Assembly: GCA_964561005.1 (NCBI GenBank) | Contig: CAZLNO010000030.1 | Span: 1 to 34,080, forward strand | DNA: 34,080 nt | From: CAZLNO01 sp964561005 | GTDB lineage: Bacteria; Pseudomonadota; Alphaproteobacteria; Kiloniellales; Rhodovibrionaceae | Reading direction: 5' to 3' | In this document: positions 1-8,200 of the stretch, one piece after another | Numbering within the stretch: position 1 is the stretch's first letter | Layout: every line of letters starts with the position of its first letter | The notes under the pieces: generated by a model | The model's database searches: none | Seen by the model: the letters and a program-made list of their open reading frames with translations, nothing else | Told to the model about the DNA's origin: nothing | Translations under genes and position numbers: made by a program

Positions 1-64
1 CCACGTGACCAACCGTCCCAATGTTGCAGTGCGGCTTGTCGCGCTCGAACTTCGCCTTGCTCAT
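1..64 (-). CDS. tuf: Elongation factor Tu, N-terminal fragment
   Basis: The minus strand encodes the first 21 residues of EF-Tu, beginning MSKAKFERDKPHCNIGTVGH, before the window ends; the rest, including the GTP-binding P-loop, lies outside. EF-Tu delivers aminoacyl-tRNA to the ribosome as a GTPase. A GGGAAG ribosome-binding site lies just upstream of the ATG at 64. The gene follows tRNA-Tyr and tRNA-Gly on the same strand, an arrangement conserved in many Proteobacteria (tRNA genes ahead of tufB). tuf is often present in two near-identical copies, which may be why the sequence stops here. The identification is secure from the N-terminus alone. Confidence 0.93.
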   Translation of the reverse strand, partial: MSKAKFERDKPHCNIGTVGHV

Positions 65-214
65 CGTGTCTTCCCGTTTGCGGCCCCATCAGGCGCTTGC
101 ATGCGCGGGCGCCTGCGTGTTTCGTTTTCCCGGGCGCGTCGGCGCTCGGCGCCGCGTGCCATCGCGCGCACGGCCGGGACGGACCCTACTCCGGCATCGC
201 CGGGTCGACGGCCG

Positions 215-288
215 TGGAGCGGGCGATGGGAATCGAACCCACGTACCCAGCTTGGAAGGCTGGTGCTCTACCATTGAGCTACGCCCGC
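215..288 (-). tRNA. tRNA-Gly, anticodon TCC
   Basis: The minus strand folds into a full cloverleaf. The 7-bp acceptor stem starts GCGGGCG and is closed by CGCCCGC; the anticodon loop CTTCCAA carries TCC; the T loop is GGTTCGATTCC; the 3' CCA is encoded. The discriminator base is U, as expected for tRNA-Gly. The gene lies between tRNA-Tyr and tuf, with about 150 bp to the tuf start, and is probably processed from a common tRNA-tuf transcript. Confidence 0.95.
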
Positions 289-319
289 ACAAGCTCTCAC
301 GTCGCCGGCTGTCCGGAGC

Positions 320-404
320 TGGTGGAGGGGGTAGGATTCGAACCTACGTAGGCTACGCCAGCGGATTTACAGTCCGCCCCCTTTAACCACTCGGGCACCC
401 CTCC
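320..404 (-). tRNA. tRNA-Tyr, anticodon GTA
   Basis: This is a class II tRNA of 85 nt on the minus strand. The acceptor stem is GGAGGGG paired with CCCCTCC, the anticodon loop CTGTAAA carries GTA, there is a long variable arm (around GGCGTAGCC), the T loop is GGTTCGAATCC, the discriminator is A and CCA is encoded. It is the first gene of the tRNA-Tyr, tRNA-Gly, tuf series, 31 bp upstream of tRNA-Gly. Confidence 0.95.
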
Positions 405-435
405 CCCGGGATCAGCCCCGCTGTCGCGGCGGCGT

Positions 436-465
436 GACCTACCGCCATTTCGGCAGTCCTGTCAA
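436..465 (-). promoter_or_regulatory. Candidate sigma70 promoter for tRNA-Tyr/tRNA-Gly/tuf
   Basis: On the minus strand a perfect -35 hexamer TTGACA (465-460) is followed after 18 bp by TAGGTC (441-436), a weak -10. The predicted start would lie roughly 25 nt upstream of the mature tRNA-Tyr 5' end at 404. The -35 and the position are good; the -10 is poor. Confidence 0.42.
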
Positions 466-576
466 CGCCAAAGATAGGCAGAAACGCAGCGCGCCGGCCC
501 CACCAGCCTTGCTGGCGTCCGGTCGCAGGGGATTCTTGCCGAACCCGCCTCCGCGCTCGCAATAATGGGGACCGTT

Positions 577-1410
577 ATGACCAGACGCAAGGCCGGACCG
601 AAATCCCGTCAGCCCCGCCGCGACCCCGGACCCCGTCCGGGTCCGCCGCGCCCCGGCGTGGACGAGCCGTACTGGCTGTGGGGCGCCCACGCCGTCGAGG
701 CCGCGCTGGCCAATCCCCGCCGACGTTGCCATCGGCTTCTCTTGACCGGCGAATCCGCCGCAGGCTGGCAGGAGCGCCTCGCGCCGCTGCTGGCCGCGCG
801 CGACGACCTGCCACACGGGCCGGAGCGGCTCAGCCGAACGGAGATGGCGCGCTTCCTCGGCACCCAGGCGGTCCACCAGGGCATCGCCGTGCTGACGGCC
901 CCGCTCCAGCAGCCCGACGTCGACACGCTGGTCGCGCGCACCCTGGCGTGCGAGCGCGCCGCCGTCGTCGTGCTCGACCAGATCAGCGATCCGCAGAACG
1001 CCGGCGCCGTGCTGCGCTCGGCCGCGGCCTTCGGCGCCGTCGGCGTCGTGACGACCAAGCGCAACGCCCCCGGCGAGTCGGGCGCGTTGGCAAAGGCGGC
1101 TTCGGGCGCCCTGGAGTCGACGCCTTTCGTCCACGTGGCGAATCTGGCTCGCGCGCTCGACCGCCTGGCGACGGCCGGCTTTCGCGTGCTGGGACTGGCT
1201 GGCGAGGGCGAAGCGCCCCTGCAGGCGGAAGCGGACGCGCCGCGGGTCGCTCTGGTGCTGGGCGCCGAGGACGCGGGCCTGCGGCGCCTCACCCGCGAGC
1301 ACTGCGACCGCCTCGTCCACCTGCCCACCCGCGGCGCGATCGCCGCGCTCAACGTCTCCAACGCGGCGGCGGTGGCGCTCTACGAGGTGTTGGGGCGCGA
1401 CAGGTCCTGA
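577..1410 (+). CDS. rlmB: 23S rRNA 2'-O-ribose methyltransferase, RlmB/TrmH family
   Basis: A SPOUT-class methyltransferase; RlmB methylates G2251 of 23S rRNA using S-adenosylmethionine. Counting from the ATG at 577 (277 residues), the N-terminal L30e-like substrate-binding part is about residues 30-120. The three SpoU motifs follow: motif 1 at 138-147 with DPQNAGAVLR (catalytic Asn141 and Arg147), motif 2 near 227-235 (LGAEDAGL), and motif 3 at 250-268 with the TRG and LNVSNAAA elements of the trefoil knot. Residues 1-30 are a basic, Pro/Arg-rich extension likely to contact RNA. An in-frame ATG lies at 565, but only the 577 start has an upstream purine run (GGGGA). A related TrmH-family target is possible; RlmB fits best by length and motif spacing. 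Confidence 0.88.
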   Translation: MTRRKAGPKSRQPRRDPGPRPGPPRPGVDEPYWLWGAHAVEAALANPRRRCHRLLLTGESAAGWQERLAPLLAARDDLPHGPERLSRTEMARFLGTQAVHQGIAVLTAPLQQPDVDTLVARTLACERAAVVVLDQISDPQNAGAVLRSAAAFGAVGVVTTKRNAPGESGALAKAASGALESTPFVHVANLARALDRLATAGFRVLGLAGEGEAPLQAEADAPRVALVLGAEDAGLRRLTREHCDRLVHLPTRGAIAALNVSNAAAVALYEVLGRDRS

Positions 1411-1508
1411 GCGAAAGTCCGGGCGGCAAGCCTTGGCCTGCTGCCACGCCGCCATTATGGTCAATCGGACGTTTACGCGCGGCAGACGCGACAAGAGGGA
1501 GATGCGCC

Positions 1509-2836
1509 ATGGAAGGCTCGCAGCAAGCCGACGTGTTCGAGGCCACGCCGAACAACCTCGAACCCTACTGGATGCCGTTCACCTGGAACCGCGAGTTCAA
1601 GAAGCATCCCAAGCTGATCGCCGGCGCCGACGGCATGTACTACAAGAGCCTCGACGGCCGCGACATCCTGGACGGCACGGCGGGCCTGTGGTGCGTCAAC
1701 GCCGGCCACAACCGCCGGCGCATTGTCGAGGCGGTGCAGGGCCAGGTCGCGCGGCTCGACTACGCGCCCAGCTTCCAGCTCGGCCATCCCATCGCCTTCC
1801 AGCTTGCCAACCAGTTGGTGCAGATGGCCCCGCACGGCGCCTACGACCATGTCTTCTTCGCCAACTCCGGCTCGGAAGCGGTGGACAGCGCCCTGAAGAT
1901 CGCGCTGGCCTACCACCGGGCCCGCGGCGAGGGTCAGCGCCGGCGCCTGATCGGGCGCGAGCGCGGCTACCACGGGGTCGGCTTCGGCGGCATCTCGGTC
2001 GGCGGCATCGTCAACAACCGCCGGGTCTTCCCCGAGCTGCCCGGCAGCGACCACCTGCGCCACACCTTCGACCTGGAGCAGCAGGCCTATTCGCGCGGCC
2101 AGCCGGAGTGGGGCGCGCACCTGGCCGACGATCTGGAGCGGCTGTGCGCGCTGCATGGCGGCGAGACCATCGCGGCGGTCATCGTCGAGCCGGTGGCCGG
2201 GTCCACCGGCGTGCTGATCCCGCCCAAGGGCTACCTGCAACGCCTGCGCGAAATCTGCGACCGGCACGGCATCCTGCTGATCTTCGACGAGGTCATCACC
2301 GGCTTCGGCCGGCTGGGCAGCGGCTTCGCCGCCGAGCACTTCGACGTCGTGCCGGACCTGATCACCATGGCCAAGGGGATCACCAACGGCGTCGTGCCGA
2401 TGGGCGCGGTGTTCTGCCGCGAGGGCATTTATGACGCGCTGAGCGACAGCGCCGACAAGAGTGGCGGCACCATCGAGCTGTTCCACGGCTATACCTACAC
2501 CGGCCATCCGCTGGCCTGCGCCGCCGCGCTGGCGACCCTGGAGGTCTACAAGGAGGAGGCGCTGTTCGACCGCGCGGCCGAGCTGGCGCCGGCCTGGGAA
2601 GAGGCGGTGCATGGCCTGAAGGGCACGCGCCACATCATCGACCTGCGCAACCTCGGCATCATCGCCGGCATCGAGCTGGCGCCGCGACCCGGCGCGCCCG
2701 GCCACCGCGGCTACGAGGTCTTCACCCGCTGCTGGGAGAAGGGCCTGCTGACCCGCGTCACCGGCGACATCCTTGCCCTGTCGCCGCCGCTGATCCTTGA
2801 GACCGGCCACATCGACCGGATGTTCCAGACGCTGAA
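1509..2836 (+). CDS. Omega-amino acid (beta-alanine):pyruvate aminotransferase, 3' end lost in gap
   Basis: A class III PLP-dependent aminotransferase transferring an omega-amino group (beta-alanine or similar amines) to pyruvate, giving alanine. It follows the family layout: YWMPFTWNREF near the N-terminus, DGTAGLWCVNAGH, the PLP phosphate-binding FFANSGSEAVD, RGYHG, IVEPVAGSTG, the cofactor aspartate in FDEVITGFGR, and Lys289 in MAKGITNG as Schiff-base lysine. The ATG at 1509 follows AAGAGGGAG with good spacing. About 442 residues are readable before the 100-N gap; the family is about 445-450 long, so only the last few residues are missing. It reads very like Pseudomonas putida omega-APT (recalled). 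The downstream alanine dehydrogenase could regenerate pyruvate from its product. The exact amine donor cannot be read from sequence. Confidence 0.88.
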
Positions 2837-2936
2837 NNNNNNNNNNNNNNNNNNNNNNNNNNNNNNNNNNNNNNNNNNNNNNNNNNNNNNNNNNNNNNNN
2901 NNNNNNNNNNNNNNNNNNNNNNNNNNNNNNNNNNNN
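2837..2936. other. Assembly gap of 100 N
   Basis: Exactly 100 N separate the aminotransferase from alanine dehydrogenase. A round 100 is the usual placeholder for a scaffold gap of unknown size, so true distance and intervening content are unknown. Reading frames run through the N, but no fusion of the two genes should be inferred. Confidence 0.98.
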
Positions 2937-2937
2937 C

Positions 2938-4056
2938 ATGCGCATCGGCGTTCCGAAGGAAACGAAGGTCCATGAGTACCGCGTGGGTCTGGTGCCGGCG
3001 GGCGTTCGCGAGCTGGTGCAGCGCGGCCACCAGGTCCTGGTGCAGTCGGGCGCCGGCGCGGGCGTGAACCTCACCGACGAGATGTACCGCAAGGCCGGCG
3101 CCGAGATCGTCGACGCGCCGGACGAGGTCTTCGCGAAGGCGGAGATGGTCGTGAAGGTGAAGGAGCCGCAGCCGGCGGAGGTCCGCCAGCTTCGCGAGGA
3201 TCAGATCCTCTTCACCTACCTGCACCTCGCCCCCGATCCCGAGCAAACGCAGGGCCTGATCGACAGCGGGTGCGTCGCCATCGCCTACGAGACGGTGACC
3301 GACCGCCACGGCCGCCTGCCGCTCCTCGGACCGATGAGCGAGGTGGCCGGGCGCATGGCCGTTCAGGTCGGCGCCCACTGCCTGGAGAAGGAGCAGGGCG
3401 GCAGCGGCATCCTGCTGGGCGGCGTCCCGGGCGTCCTGCCGGCGCGCGTCGTCGTGATCGGCGGCGGGACCGCGGGCACCGCGGCGGCGCGCATGGCGAT
3501 GGGCACGCACGCCAAGATCACCGTGATCGACAAGTCGGTGGACCGGCTGCACGAGCTGGACCTGAGCTATGGCCGCGAGATGGACACGCTGTACTCCACC
3601 GCCGACCACATCGACGGGGCGGTCCGCCACGCCGACCTGGTGATCGGCTGCGTGCTGGTCCCCGGCGCGGCGGCGCCCAGGCTGGTCACCCGCGAAATGG
3701 TTCGGCAGATGCAGCCGGGCTCGGTGCTGGTGGACGTCGCCATCGACCAGGGCGGCTGCTTCGAGACCTCGCGACCCACCTCGCACGCGCAGCCGACGTA
3801 TGTCGAGGAGGGCGTGGTGCACTACTGCGTCACCAACATGCCCGGCGCGGTCGCCCGCACCTCCACCTTCGCGCTCACCAACGCGACGCTGCGCTTCGTG
3901 CTGGCCTTGGCGGACAAGGGTTATCGGCGGGCGCTGGCCGAGGACCCCCACCTGATGGACGGCCTGAACGTCGCCCACGGCCAGGTGACCCACAAGGCCG
4001 TGGCGGACAGCCTGGGCCACCGCTTCGTCGCGCCTCAGGAGGTGCTGGGGGTATGA
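2938..4056 (+). CDS. ald: Alanine dehydrogenase
   Basis: NAD-dependent L-alanine dehydrogenase, interconverting alanine with pyruvate and ammonia in the cytoplasm. The 372-residue length is typical. The N-terminal MRIGVPKE and RVGLVPAG (Arg15) match the family; Lys75 (VKVKEP) and His96 (YLHLA) are the expected catalytic pair. The NAD-binding Rossmann fold has GGGTAG at 175-180 with Asp198 at the end of the next strand for the ribose, and VDVAIDQGG near 270 supplies the conserved aspartate. The start at 2938 abuts the N gap, so the ribosome-binding site is unseen, but the N-terminus aligns with the family. With the preceding pyruvate-dependent aminotransferase it could form an amino-group disposal cycle. 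Confidence 0.95.
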   Translation: MRIGVPKETKVHEYRVGLVPAGVRELVQRGHQVLVQSGAGAGVNLTDEMYRKAGAEIVDAPDEVFAKAEMVVKVKEPQPAEVRQLREDQILFTYLHLAPDPEQTQGLIDSGCVAIAYETVTDRHGRLPLLGPMSEVAGRMAVQVGAHCLEKEQGGSGILLGGVPGVLPARVVVIGGGTAGTAAARMAMGTHAKITVIDKSVDRLHELDLSYGREMDTLYSTADHIDGAVRHADLVIGCVLVPGAAAPRLVTREMVRQMQPGSVLVDVAIDQGGCFETSRPTSHAQPTYVEEGVVHYCVTNMPGAVARTSTFALTNATLRFVLALADKGYRRALAEDPHLMDGLNVAHGQVTHKAVADSLGHRFVAPQEVLGV

Positions 4057-4122
4057 GGACGGCCGGCGGAACGGCAGGCTGAAGCCCGGCCTACGGTGAT
4101 TTCAACCGCGCCATTCCTGGAG

Positions 4123-4140
4123 GGCATGCGTCAGCATGCC
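4123..4140. terminator. Hairpin between convergent ald and FAD oxidase
   Basis: A perfect 7-bp inverted repeat GGCATGC/GCATGCC with a GTCA tetraloop lies in the 103-bp gap between two converging genes. There is no T tract on either side, so a bidirectional terminator role is a guess based on position. Confidence 0.3.
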
Positions 4141-4159
4141 GCCCTCGAACGCGCCACCC

Positions 4160-5443
4160 TCACGGCAAATAGTCCCGCATCCGATACCACAGCATCGCCA
4201 GCGCCAGCGTCGGCGTGCGGAACAGGCGGCCGCCGGGGAAGGTGGTGTGCGGCAGCCTGGCCATCAGGTCGAAGCGCTCCGCCTGCCCCGCCACGGCCTC
4301 CGCCAGGATCTTCCCGGCCACGTTCGTCAGCGCCACGCCGTGCCCCGAAAAACCTTGCGCGAAGAAGACGTTGGGGCCGAGGCGGCCGAAGTGTGGCGTG
4401 CGCTCGACGGTGATGGCGACATAGCCGCCCCAGGTGTACTCGAAGCTCTGGTCGGCGAGCTGCGGGAAGACGGTCAGCATCTTGCCGCGCATGGCGCGCG
4501 GCAGGTTGGGCGGCATGAGGGTCGAATAGCTGACCCGGCCGCCGAACAGCAGGCGGTGGTCCGGCGAACGGCGGTAGTAGTCGAGCACGAAGTTGCAGTC
4601 GACGATCGCGCTGTTTTTGGGGATCAGCGCCGTCGCGCGGTTCTCGCCCAGGGGATAGGTGGCGCCGATGTAGGTGCCCACCGGCATGATCTTGCGCCGC
4701 ATCTTCGGCACCAGATTGCCCAGGTGGGCGTTGGCGCAGATCACCAGATGCCCGGCCGTGACCTCTCCCTCGGCCGTGGCCGCCACGGGGCGGGCGCCAA
4801 AATCGAGCCTGGTCACCCGGCTGTCCTCGAAGATGCGCACGCCCGCCTCCTCGGCAGCGCGCGCGAGGCCGAGGCAGTAGTTCAGCGGGTGCAGGTGCCC
4901 GCCGCCGGGATCGTACAGGCCACCCACATAGGCGTCGCTGTCGACATAGTCCTTCAACTCGCCGCGCTCGACCAGCTTCGTGCCGGTGTAGCCGTAGGTC
5001 TCCGCCCAGTCGGCCTGCGTGGCCTTGAGGCCGTCCAGGTGGCGCGGCTTGTTGGCGGCGTCGAAGTGGCTCCAGGTCAGGTCGCAGTCGATGGCGTGCC
5101 GGCGCACCCGCTCGTCGATGACCCGCTTGGCCTCCTCGCAGAAATCGAACAGCCGCCTGGCGTTCTCCGGCCCGACCCAGGCGCGGACCTTGCTCATGTC
5201 GGCGGCAAAGGCCGTGCCGATCTGGCCGCCATTTCTTCCGGAGGCGCCCCAGCCCACCCGCGCCGCCTCCAGCAGCACGACGTCGTAGCCCCGCTCGGCC
5301 AGGTTCAGCGCGGTCGAGATGCCGGTGAATCCCCCGCCGATCACGCAGACGTCGGCGCGCAGGTTGCCTTTAAGCCGCGGACGGTCGGGGGCGGGATGCG
5401 AGGTGGCGGCGTAGTAGGACTGGACGTGCGGTTGGGGACTCAC
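4160..5443 (-). CDS. FAD-dependent amine oxidase, PuuB (gamma-glutamylputrescine oxidase)-like
   Basis: A DAO-superfamily flavoenzyme of 427 residues. The FAD dinucleotide motif VIGGGFTG is at 35-41, followed by the family signatures GASGRNGGQ (66-74), DYYR, and a C-terminal FFAQGFSGHGV that contacts flavin. The overall series (DPGGGHLHPLNY, IPKNSAIVDCN, LPHTTFPGG near the end) closely follows E. coli PuuB, which oxidises gamma-glutamylputrescine to the aldehyde. It has no signal peptide and is probably cytoplasmic. A purine-poor start at 5443 is the only sensible one. No puuA, puuC or puuD homologue is visible nearby, so the substrate may be another glutamylated or simple amine. Neighbours (omega-aminotransferase, alanine dehydrogenase, solute-binding protein) support amine use. 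Confidence 0.82.
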   Translation of the reverse strand: MSPQPHVQSYYAATSHPAPDRPRLKGNLRADVCVIGGGFTGISTALNLAERGYDVVLLEAARVGWGASGRNGGQIGTAFAADMSKVRAWVGPENARRLFDFCEEAKRVIDERVRRHAIDCDLTWSHFDAANKPRHLDGLKATQADWAETYGYTGTKLVERGELKDYVDSDAYVGGLYDPGGGHLHPLNYCLGLARAAEEAGVRIFEDSRVTRLDFGARPVAATAEGEVTAGHLVICANAHLGNLVPKMRRKIMPVGTYIGATYPLGENRATALIPKNSAIVDCNFVLDYYRRSPDHRLLFGGRVSYSTLMPPNLPRAMRGKMLTVFPQLADQSFEYTWGGYVAITVERTPHFGRLGPNVFFAQGFSGHGVALTNVAGKILAEAVAGQAERFDLMARLPHTTFPGGRLFRTPTLALAMLWYRMRDYLP

Positions 5444-5552
5444 GGGCGGAACCTTCGTCTCGTGGAACCTCTGGGGGCGGTGCGCGCCCCGGGGAAGAAG
5501 GTGCGCAGACCGGCGCGCGGGTCAAGCCGTCGCGGCGCGGACGGGGGTCGCC

Positions 5553-6401
5553 TCAGAAAATCCACTGGTCGGCCAGGCCGAAACGGTCAAGCATCTTTTT
5601 CATGCGGCCCGTTTGGACAAGCCGCTCGATGAGCCCGGCCAGGGTCTCGCGACCGATCGGACCGTCCGGCCGGACCAGGGCGCCCAGCCGGTACTCCTGA
5701 TCCAGCCCTCGGGCGACAGTTACTCGGCCGCGCATTTCCGGATTCGTCTTCAGGTAAAGCTCCAGAAAGGATTTCGGCATGATGGCGATGTCCACCCGGC
5801 CGGCAAGCAGTTCCTCGATGTTGCCGCGATGGCTGGTGTTCAGCCGGATATCGTAGTGCTCGCGCAGATAGTCCGGGTCGTTGTTGAACCCGGCGAAGCC
5901 GTAATGATAGCCGATGTAGCCGGCCAGCCGCTTGTTCTTCAAGTCGTCGAAATAGCTCTGGTCGCCTGCCGCCTCGGCGCGGGCAACATAGACCTCGCCG
6001 CCCTTGAGCAGGGGGCGAATCGCCTCGACCTCGATGTTCCGCGTCTCCCAGCCCCAGTCGCGCATCTCCATGAAGATGACGTCGAAGCGCCCCCGCGCGA
6101 AGGCGGTGTAGCGTCGGTTCGGCGAGGTGGGCACGAACTCGAAGCGATAGGCGCTGTCGAGCCCGTTCAGGGCCTCCAGCATCACCGGCAGCAGGCCACC
6201 GTCGGGGTGTTCCAGGTCGACGAAGGGCGGGAAGGTATAGCCGCCGACGCGGACCTTCACCTCGTGCGCCCGCGCGCCCTCCGCCAGCAGCACGGCGACC
6301 AGCAGGACGGCCGCCGTCCGACCCATCCAGGCGGCCCCGGTCGCGACAATTCGTCGCGGGCCTCGATTGTTCGCGCCTGGCAGGCTCGCGGAAGGCTGCA
6401 A
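5553..6401 (-). CDS. Periplasmic solute-binding protein, family 3 (amino acid type)
   Basis: A 282-residue SBP_bac_3-type protein. The signal peptide has a long n-region (about 28 residues with Arg), a hydrophobic core AAVLLVAVLLA and an ARA cleavage site before HEVKVRVGGY. The mature part has the family opening (GYTFPPFVD), a middle domain with DVIFMEMRDWGWE and RLAGYIGY, and a C-terminal RMKKMLDRFGL helix. The chosen start is TTG at 6401 because GAGAGG lies 5 nt upstream; an internal ATG at 6326 would give a conventional short signal peptide but has a weaker ribosome-binding site. No ABC permease or ATPase is adjacent, so it is an orphan; ligand unknown, with amines or amino acids likely from context. 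Confidence 0.75.
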   Translation of the reverse strand: MQPSASLPGANNRGPRRIVATGAAWMGRTAAVLLVAVLLAEGARAHEVKVRVGGYTFPPFVDLEHPDGGLLPVMLEALNGLDSAYRFEFVPTSPNRRYTAFARGRFDVIFMEMRDWGWETRNIEVEAIRPLLKGGEVYVARAEAAGDQSYFDDLKNKRLAGYIGYHYGFAGFNNDPDYLREHYDIRLNTSHRGNIEELLAGRVDIAIMPKSFLELYLKTNPEMRGRVTVARGLDQEYRLGALVRPDGPIGRETLAGLIERLVQTGRMKKMLDRFGLADQWIF

Positions 6402-6450
6402 GACGGCCTCTCAGATAGTTTGGTCCTCAAATGTCCATATCAAAGGCACG

Positions 6451-6480
6451 ATCCGCCGGCAAGCCTTGTCGCAGGCGGAT
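6451..6480. promoter_or_regulatory. Inverted repeat and possible promoter ahead of the solute-binding protein
   Basis: The 157-bp gap downstream of thiE and upstream of the solute-binding gene contains a 7-bp inverted repeat ATCCGCC/GGCGGAT (6451-6457 and 6474-6480). On the minus strand a TTGCCG overlapping it is followed after 17 bp by TATGGA, a weak promoter match. The hairpin could end thiE transcription; there is no T run. Confidence 0.28.
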
Positions 6481-6558
6481 GGAGGTCGAAATCATTCGGC
6501 GAATTACCAGCAGGCGTGGGGCCTTCGCAAGCAGCACGTCACATGTGCAATCGCAGGT

Positions 6559-7185
6559 TCAGGTGACGCCGTCCACTGCGGCGCAGAAGGCCCGCGTCAC
6601 CGCCTGGGGATCCTCGGCGCGCATGACCTCGCCCATCACCGCCACGGCGCCAGCGCCGGCGCGCAGGCAGTCGGCCGCGGTCTCCGGCGTGATGCCACCG
6701 AGCGCGACCACGGGCACGTCCAGCGCGGCGCAGAACTCTCCCAGGATCTCCAGGCCGAGAGCGGGGCCGTGGCCCGGCTTGCTGGGCGTCTCGAAGATCG
6801 GGCTGACGGTGATATAGTCCGCGCCATCCGCCTGCGCCTGCACCGCCTCGTCCCAGGAGTGCACCGAGGCGCCGATCAGCTTGTCGCGGCCGAGGATGTG
6901 CCGCGTGGCGCCGGGCGAGGTGCCCTGCCCGACATGCACGCCGTCGGCGCGCGCTGCTTCCACCGTGGCGATGTCGCCGTGCAGCGTGACCGTCGCGCCG
7001 TGGGCCTTGCCCAGCTTCACGATCTCGCGGGCCAGCGTGCGCCGGTCGCGGTTGGACAGGTCCTTTTCGCGCAGGCTGACCCAGCGGCAGCCGCCGCGCA
7101 GCGCGGCCTCGACCACCTCGGGCAGCGGCCGACGGGCCTGGCGCCGGTCGGTGATCAGCATCAGGCGCGGGCGCGGCAGCATCAT
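6559..7185 (-). CDS. thiE: Thiamine phosphate synthase / TenI-type thiazole tautomerase
   Basis: A 208-residue TIM-barrel protein of the ThiE/TenI family, which either joins HMP-PP with thiazole phosphate or aromatises the thiazole. Visible motifs are REKD near 40, HGD, HVGQGTSP, ASVHSWDEA, VSPIFETPSKPG and ALGGITPET. The SPIFETPSKPG loop resembles the ThiE phosphate-binding segment and lacks the His seen in Bacillus subtilis TenI. However, GQGTS replaces the acidic GQ-D/E element that binds Mg in ThiE, so TenI activity is also plausible. It is the last gene of the operon: its ATG lies inside the end of thiG with a 4-bp overlap, indicating coupling. The symbol thiE follows convention and is not proof of activity. 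Confidence 0.75.
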   Translation of the reverse strand: MMLPRPRLMLITDRRQARRPLPEVVEAALRGGCRWVSLREKDLSNRDRRTLAREIVKLGKAHGATVTLHGDIATVEAARADGVHVGQGTSPGATRHILGRDKLIGASVHSWDEAVQAQADGADYITVSPIFETPSKPGHGPALGLEILGEFCAALDVPVVALGGITPETAADCLRAGAGAVAVMGEVMRAEDPQAVTRAFCAAVDGVT

Positions 7186-7976
7186 GAGCCGATCAAGCCC
7201 AGTTGCGGGCTCGACGGCTCGGCGTGAAGACGCCGGGGGATACGTCCCGACCGGCGCGCGTCATAGCCCGCCGCCACAGCGGCGCGGAAGGCGCCGGCCA
7301 TGCGCACCGGGTCGTGCGCCTTGGACACCGCGGTGTTCAGCAGCACGCCGTCGCAGCCCAGCTCCATCGCGATGGTCGCGTCCGAGGCCGTGCCGATTCC
7401 CGCATCCAGGATGACCGGCACGGGGCTGCGCCCGCAGATCACCTCGATCGCCGCCGGGTTCGCGATCCCCTGTCCGGAGCCGATCGGCGAGCCCAGCGGC
7501 ATCACCGCCGCGCAGCCGACGTCGGCCAGCTTCTGACAGGTGACCGGGTCGTCGTTGCAGTAGGGGAGCACGACGAAGCCGTCCTTAACCAGCTCCTCCG
7601 CCGCCTTCACAAGTTGTTCGACGTCCGGATAGAGGGTGTCGCGGTCGCCGATGACCTCCAGCTTGACCCAGTTGGTCTCCAGCGCCTCGCGGGCGAGCTG
7701 GGCGGTCAGCACGGCGTCCTTCGCCGTCTCGCAGCCGGCGGTGTTGGGCAGGAGGTGCTTGTCGCGCAGCAGGTCCAGCATGCTCTCGGCATAGCCCTCC
7801 AGCGACACGCGGCGGATCGACACCGTGACGATCTCCGCGCCGCTGGCGGCGATCGCGTCCAGCATGACCTGCTGGTTGGGATAGCCGGCCGTCCCGATCA
7901 GGAGACGGGAGTCGAAGGTCCGGTCGGCGAGGCGGAAGGCCTCGCGCCCGGCCGGCTTGCGGCTGCTGTCGGGCAT
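7182..7976 (-). CDS. thiG: Thiazole synthase ThiG
   Basis: ThiG builds the thiazole phosphate ring from deoxyxylulose phosphate, dehydroglycine and ThiS thiocarboxylate. The product is 264 residues from the ATG at 7976. Family features are SRLLIGTAGYPN, PNTAGC (78-82), Lys105 in NWVKLEVIGD as the Schiff-base lysine, MPLGSPIGSG and PVILDAGIGTASDA near the C-terminus. The 7976 start has AGAGGAC six bases upstream; another in-frame ATG at 7991 overlaps the thiS stop (ATGA), so thiS-thiG are coupled either way. Upstream thiO supplies dehydroglycine and dxs at 17947-19899 supplies the sugar phosphate substrate. A C-terminal tail past the usual end (about 20 residues, Arg/Pro-rich) is of no known role. 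Confidence 0.94.
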   Translation of the reverse strand: MPDSSRKPAGREAFRLADRTFDSRLLIGTAGYPNQQVMLDAIAASGAEIVTVSIRRVSLEGYAESMLDLLRDKHLLPNTAGCETAKDAVLTAQLAREALETNWVKLEVIGDRDTLYPDVEQLVKAAEELVKDGFVVLPYCNDDPVTCQKLADVGCAAVMPLGSPIGSGQGIANPAAIEVICGRSPVPVILDAGIGTASDATIAMELGCDGVLLNTAVSKAHDPVRMAGAFRAAVAAGYDARRSGRIPRRLHAEPSSPQLGLIGS

Positions 7977-7987
7977 GGTCTGTCCTC

Positions 7988-8200
7988 TCATCCGCCCGCG
8001 AAGGGCTTCACGATTTCCACGGCGTCGCCCGGCGAGAGCGTCGTCTCCGCCCAGCGCGGGCGCGGCACCACGGCGCCGTTGATGGCCACGGCCAGTCCGC
8101 GCCGCTCGGGGTCCAGGCCCTCCGCCCGGAGCAGCGCGATGACGGTCTGCCCGGCCAAGGCGCGGGCCTCGCCGTTGACGGTGATGGCCGGCTCGGTCAT
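7988..8200 (-). CDS. thiS: Sulfur carrier protein ThiS
   Basis: A 70-residue ubiquitin-fold protein starting MTEPAITVNGEARAL and ending in the diagnostic PFAGG, whose C-terminal Gly-Gly is adenylated and thiocarboxylated to carry sulfur to ThiG. The core LAVAINGAVVPR and LSPGDAVEIV strands are typical. Its ATG overlaps the thiO stop by 4 bp (ATGA) and its stop overlaps a possible thiG ATG, so it is translated within the operon. A GGGGG run lies upstream of the start inside thiO. No thiF is visible in the window. Confidence 0.94.
   Translation of the reverse strand: MTEPAITVNGEARALAGQTVIALLRAEGLDPERRGLAVAINGAVVPRPRWAETTLSPGDAVEIVKPFAGG

Noticed and set aside
678..2975. Continuous plus-strand frame from within rlmB through the aminotransferase and across the N gap
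   Set aside because: The first part overlaps rlmB in another frame and the end is unknown bases; only 1509-2836 is supported.
1473..3092. Long minus-strand frame opposite the aminotransferase
   Set aside because: Antisense shadow of a highly biased GC-rich gene, crossing the N gap; no family motifs.
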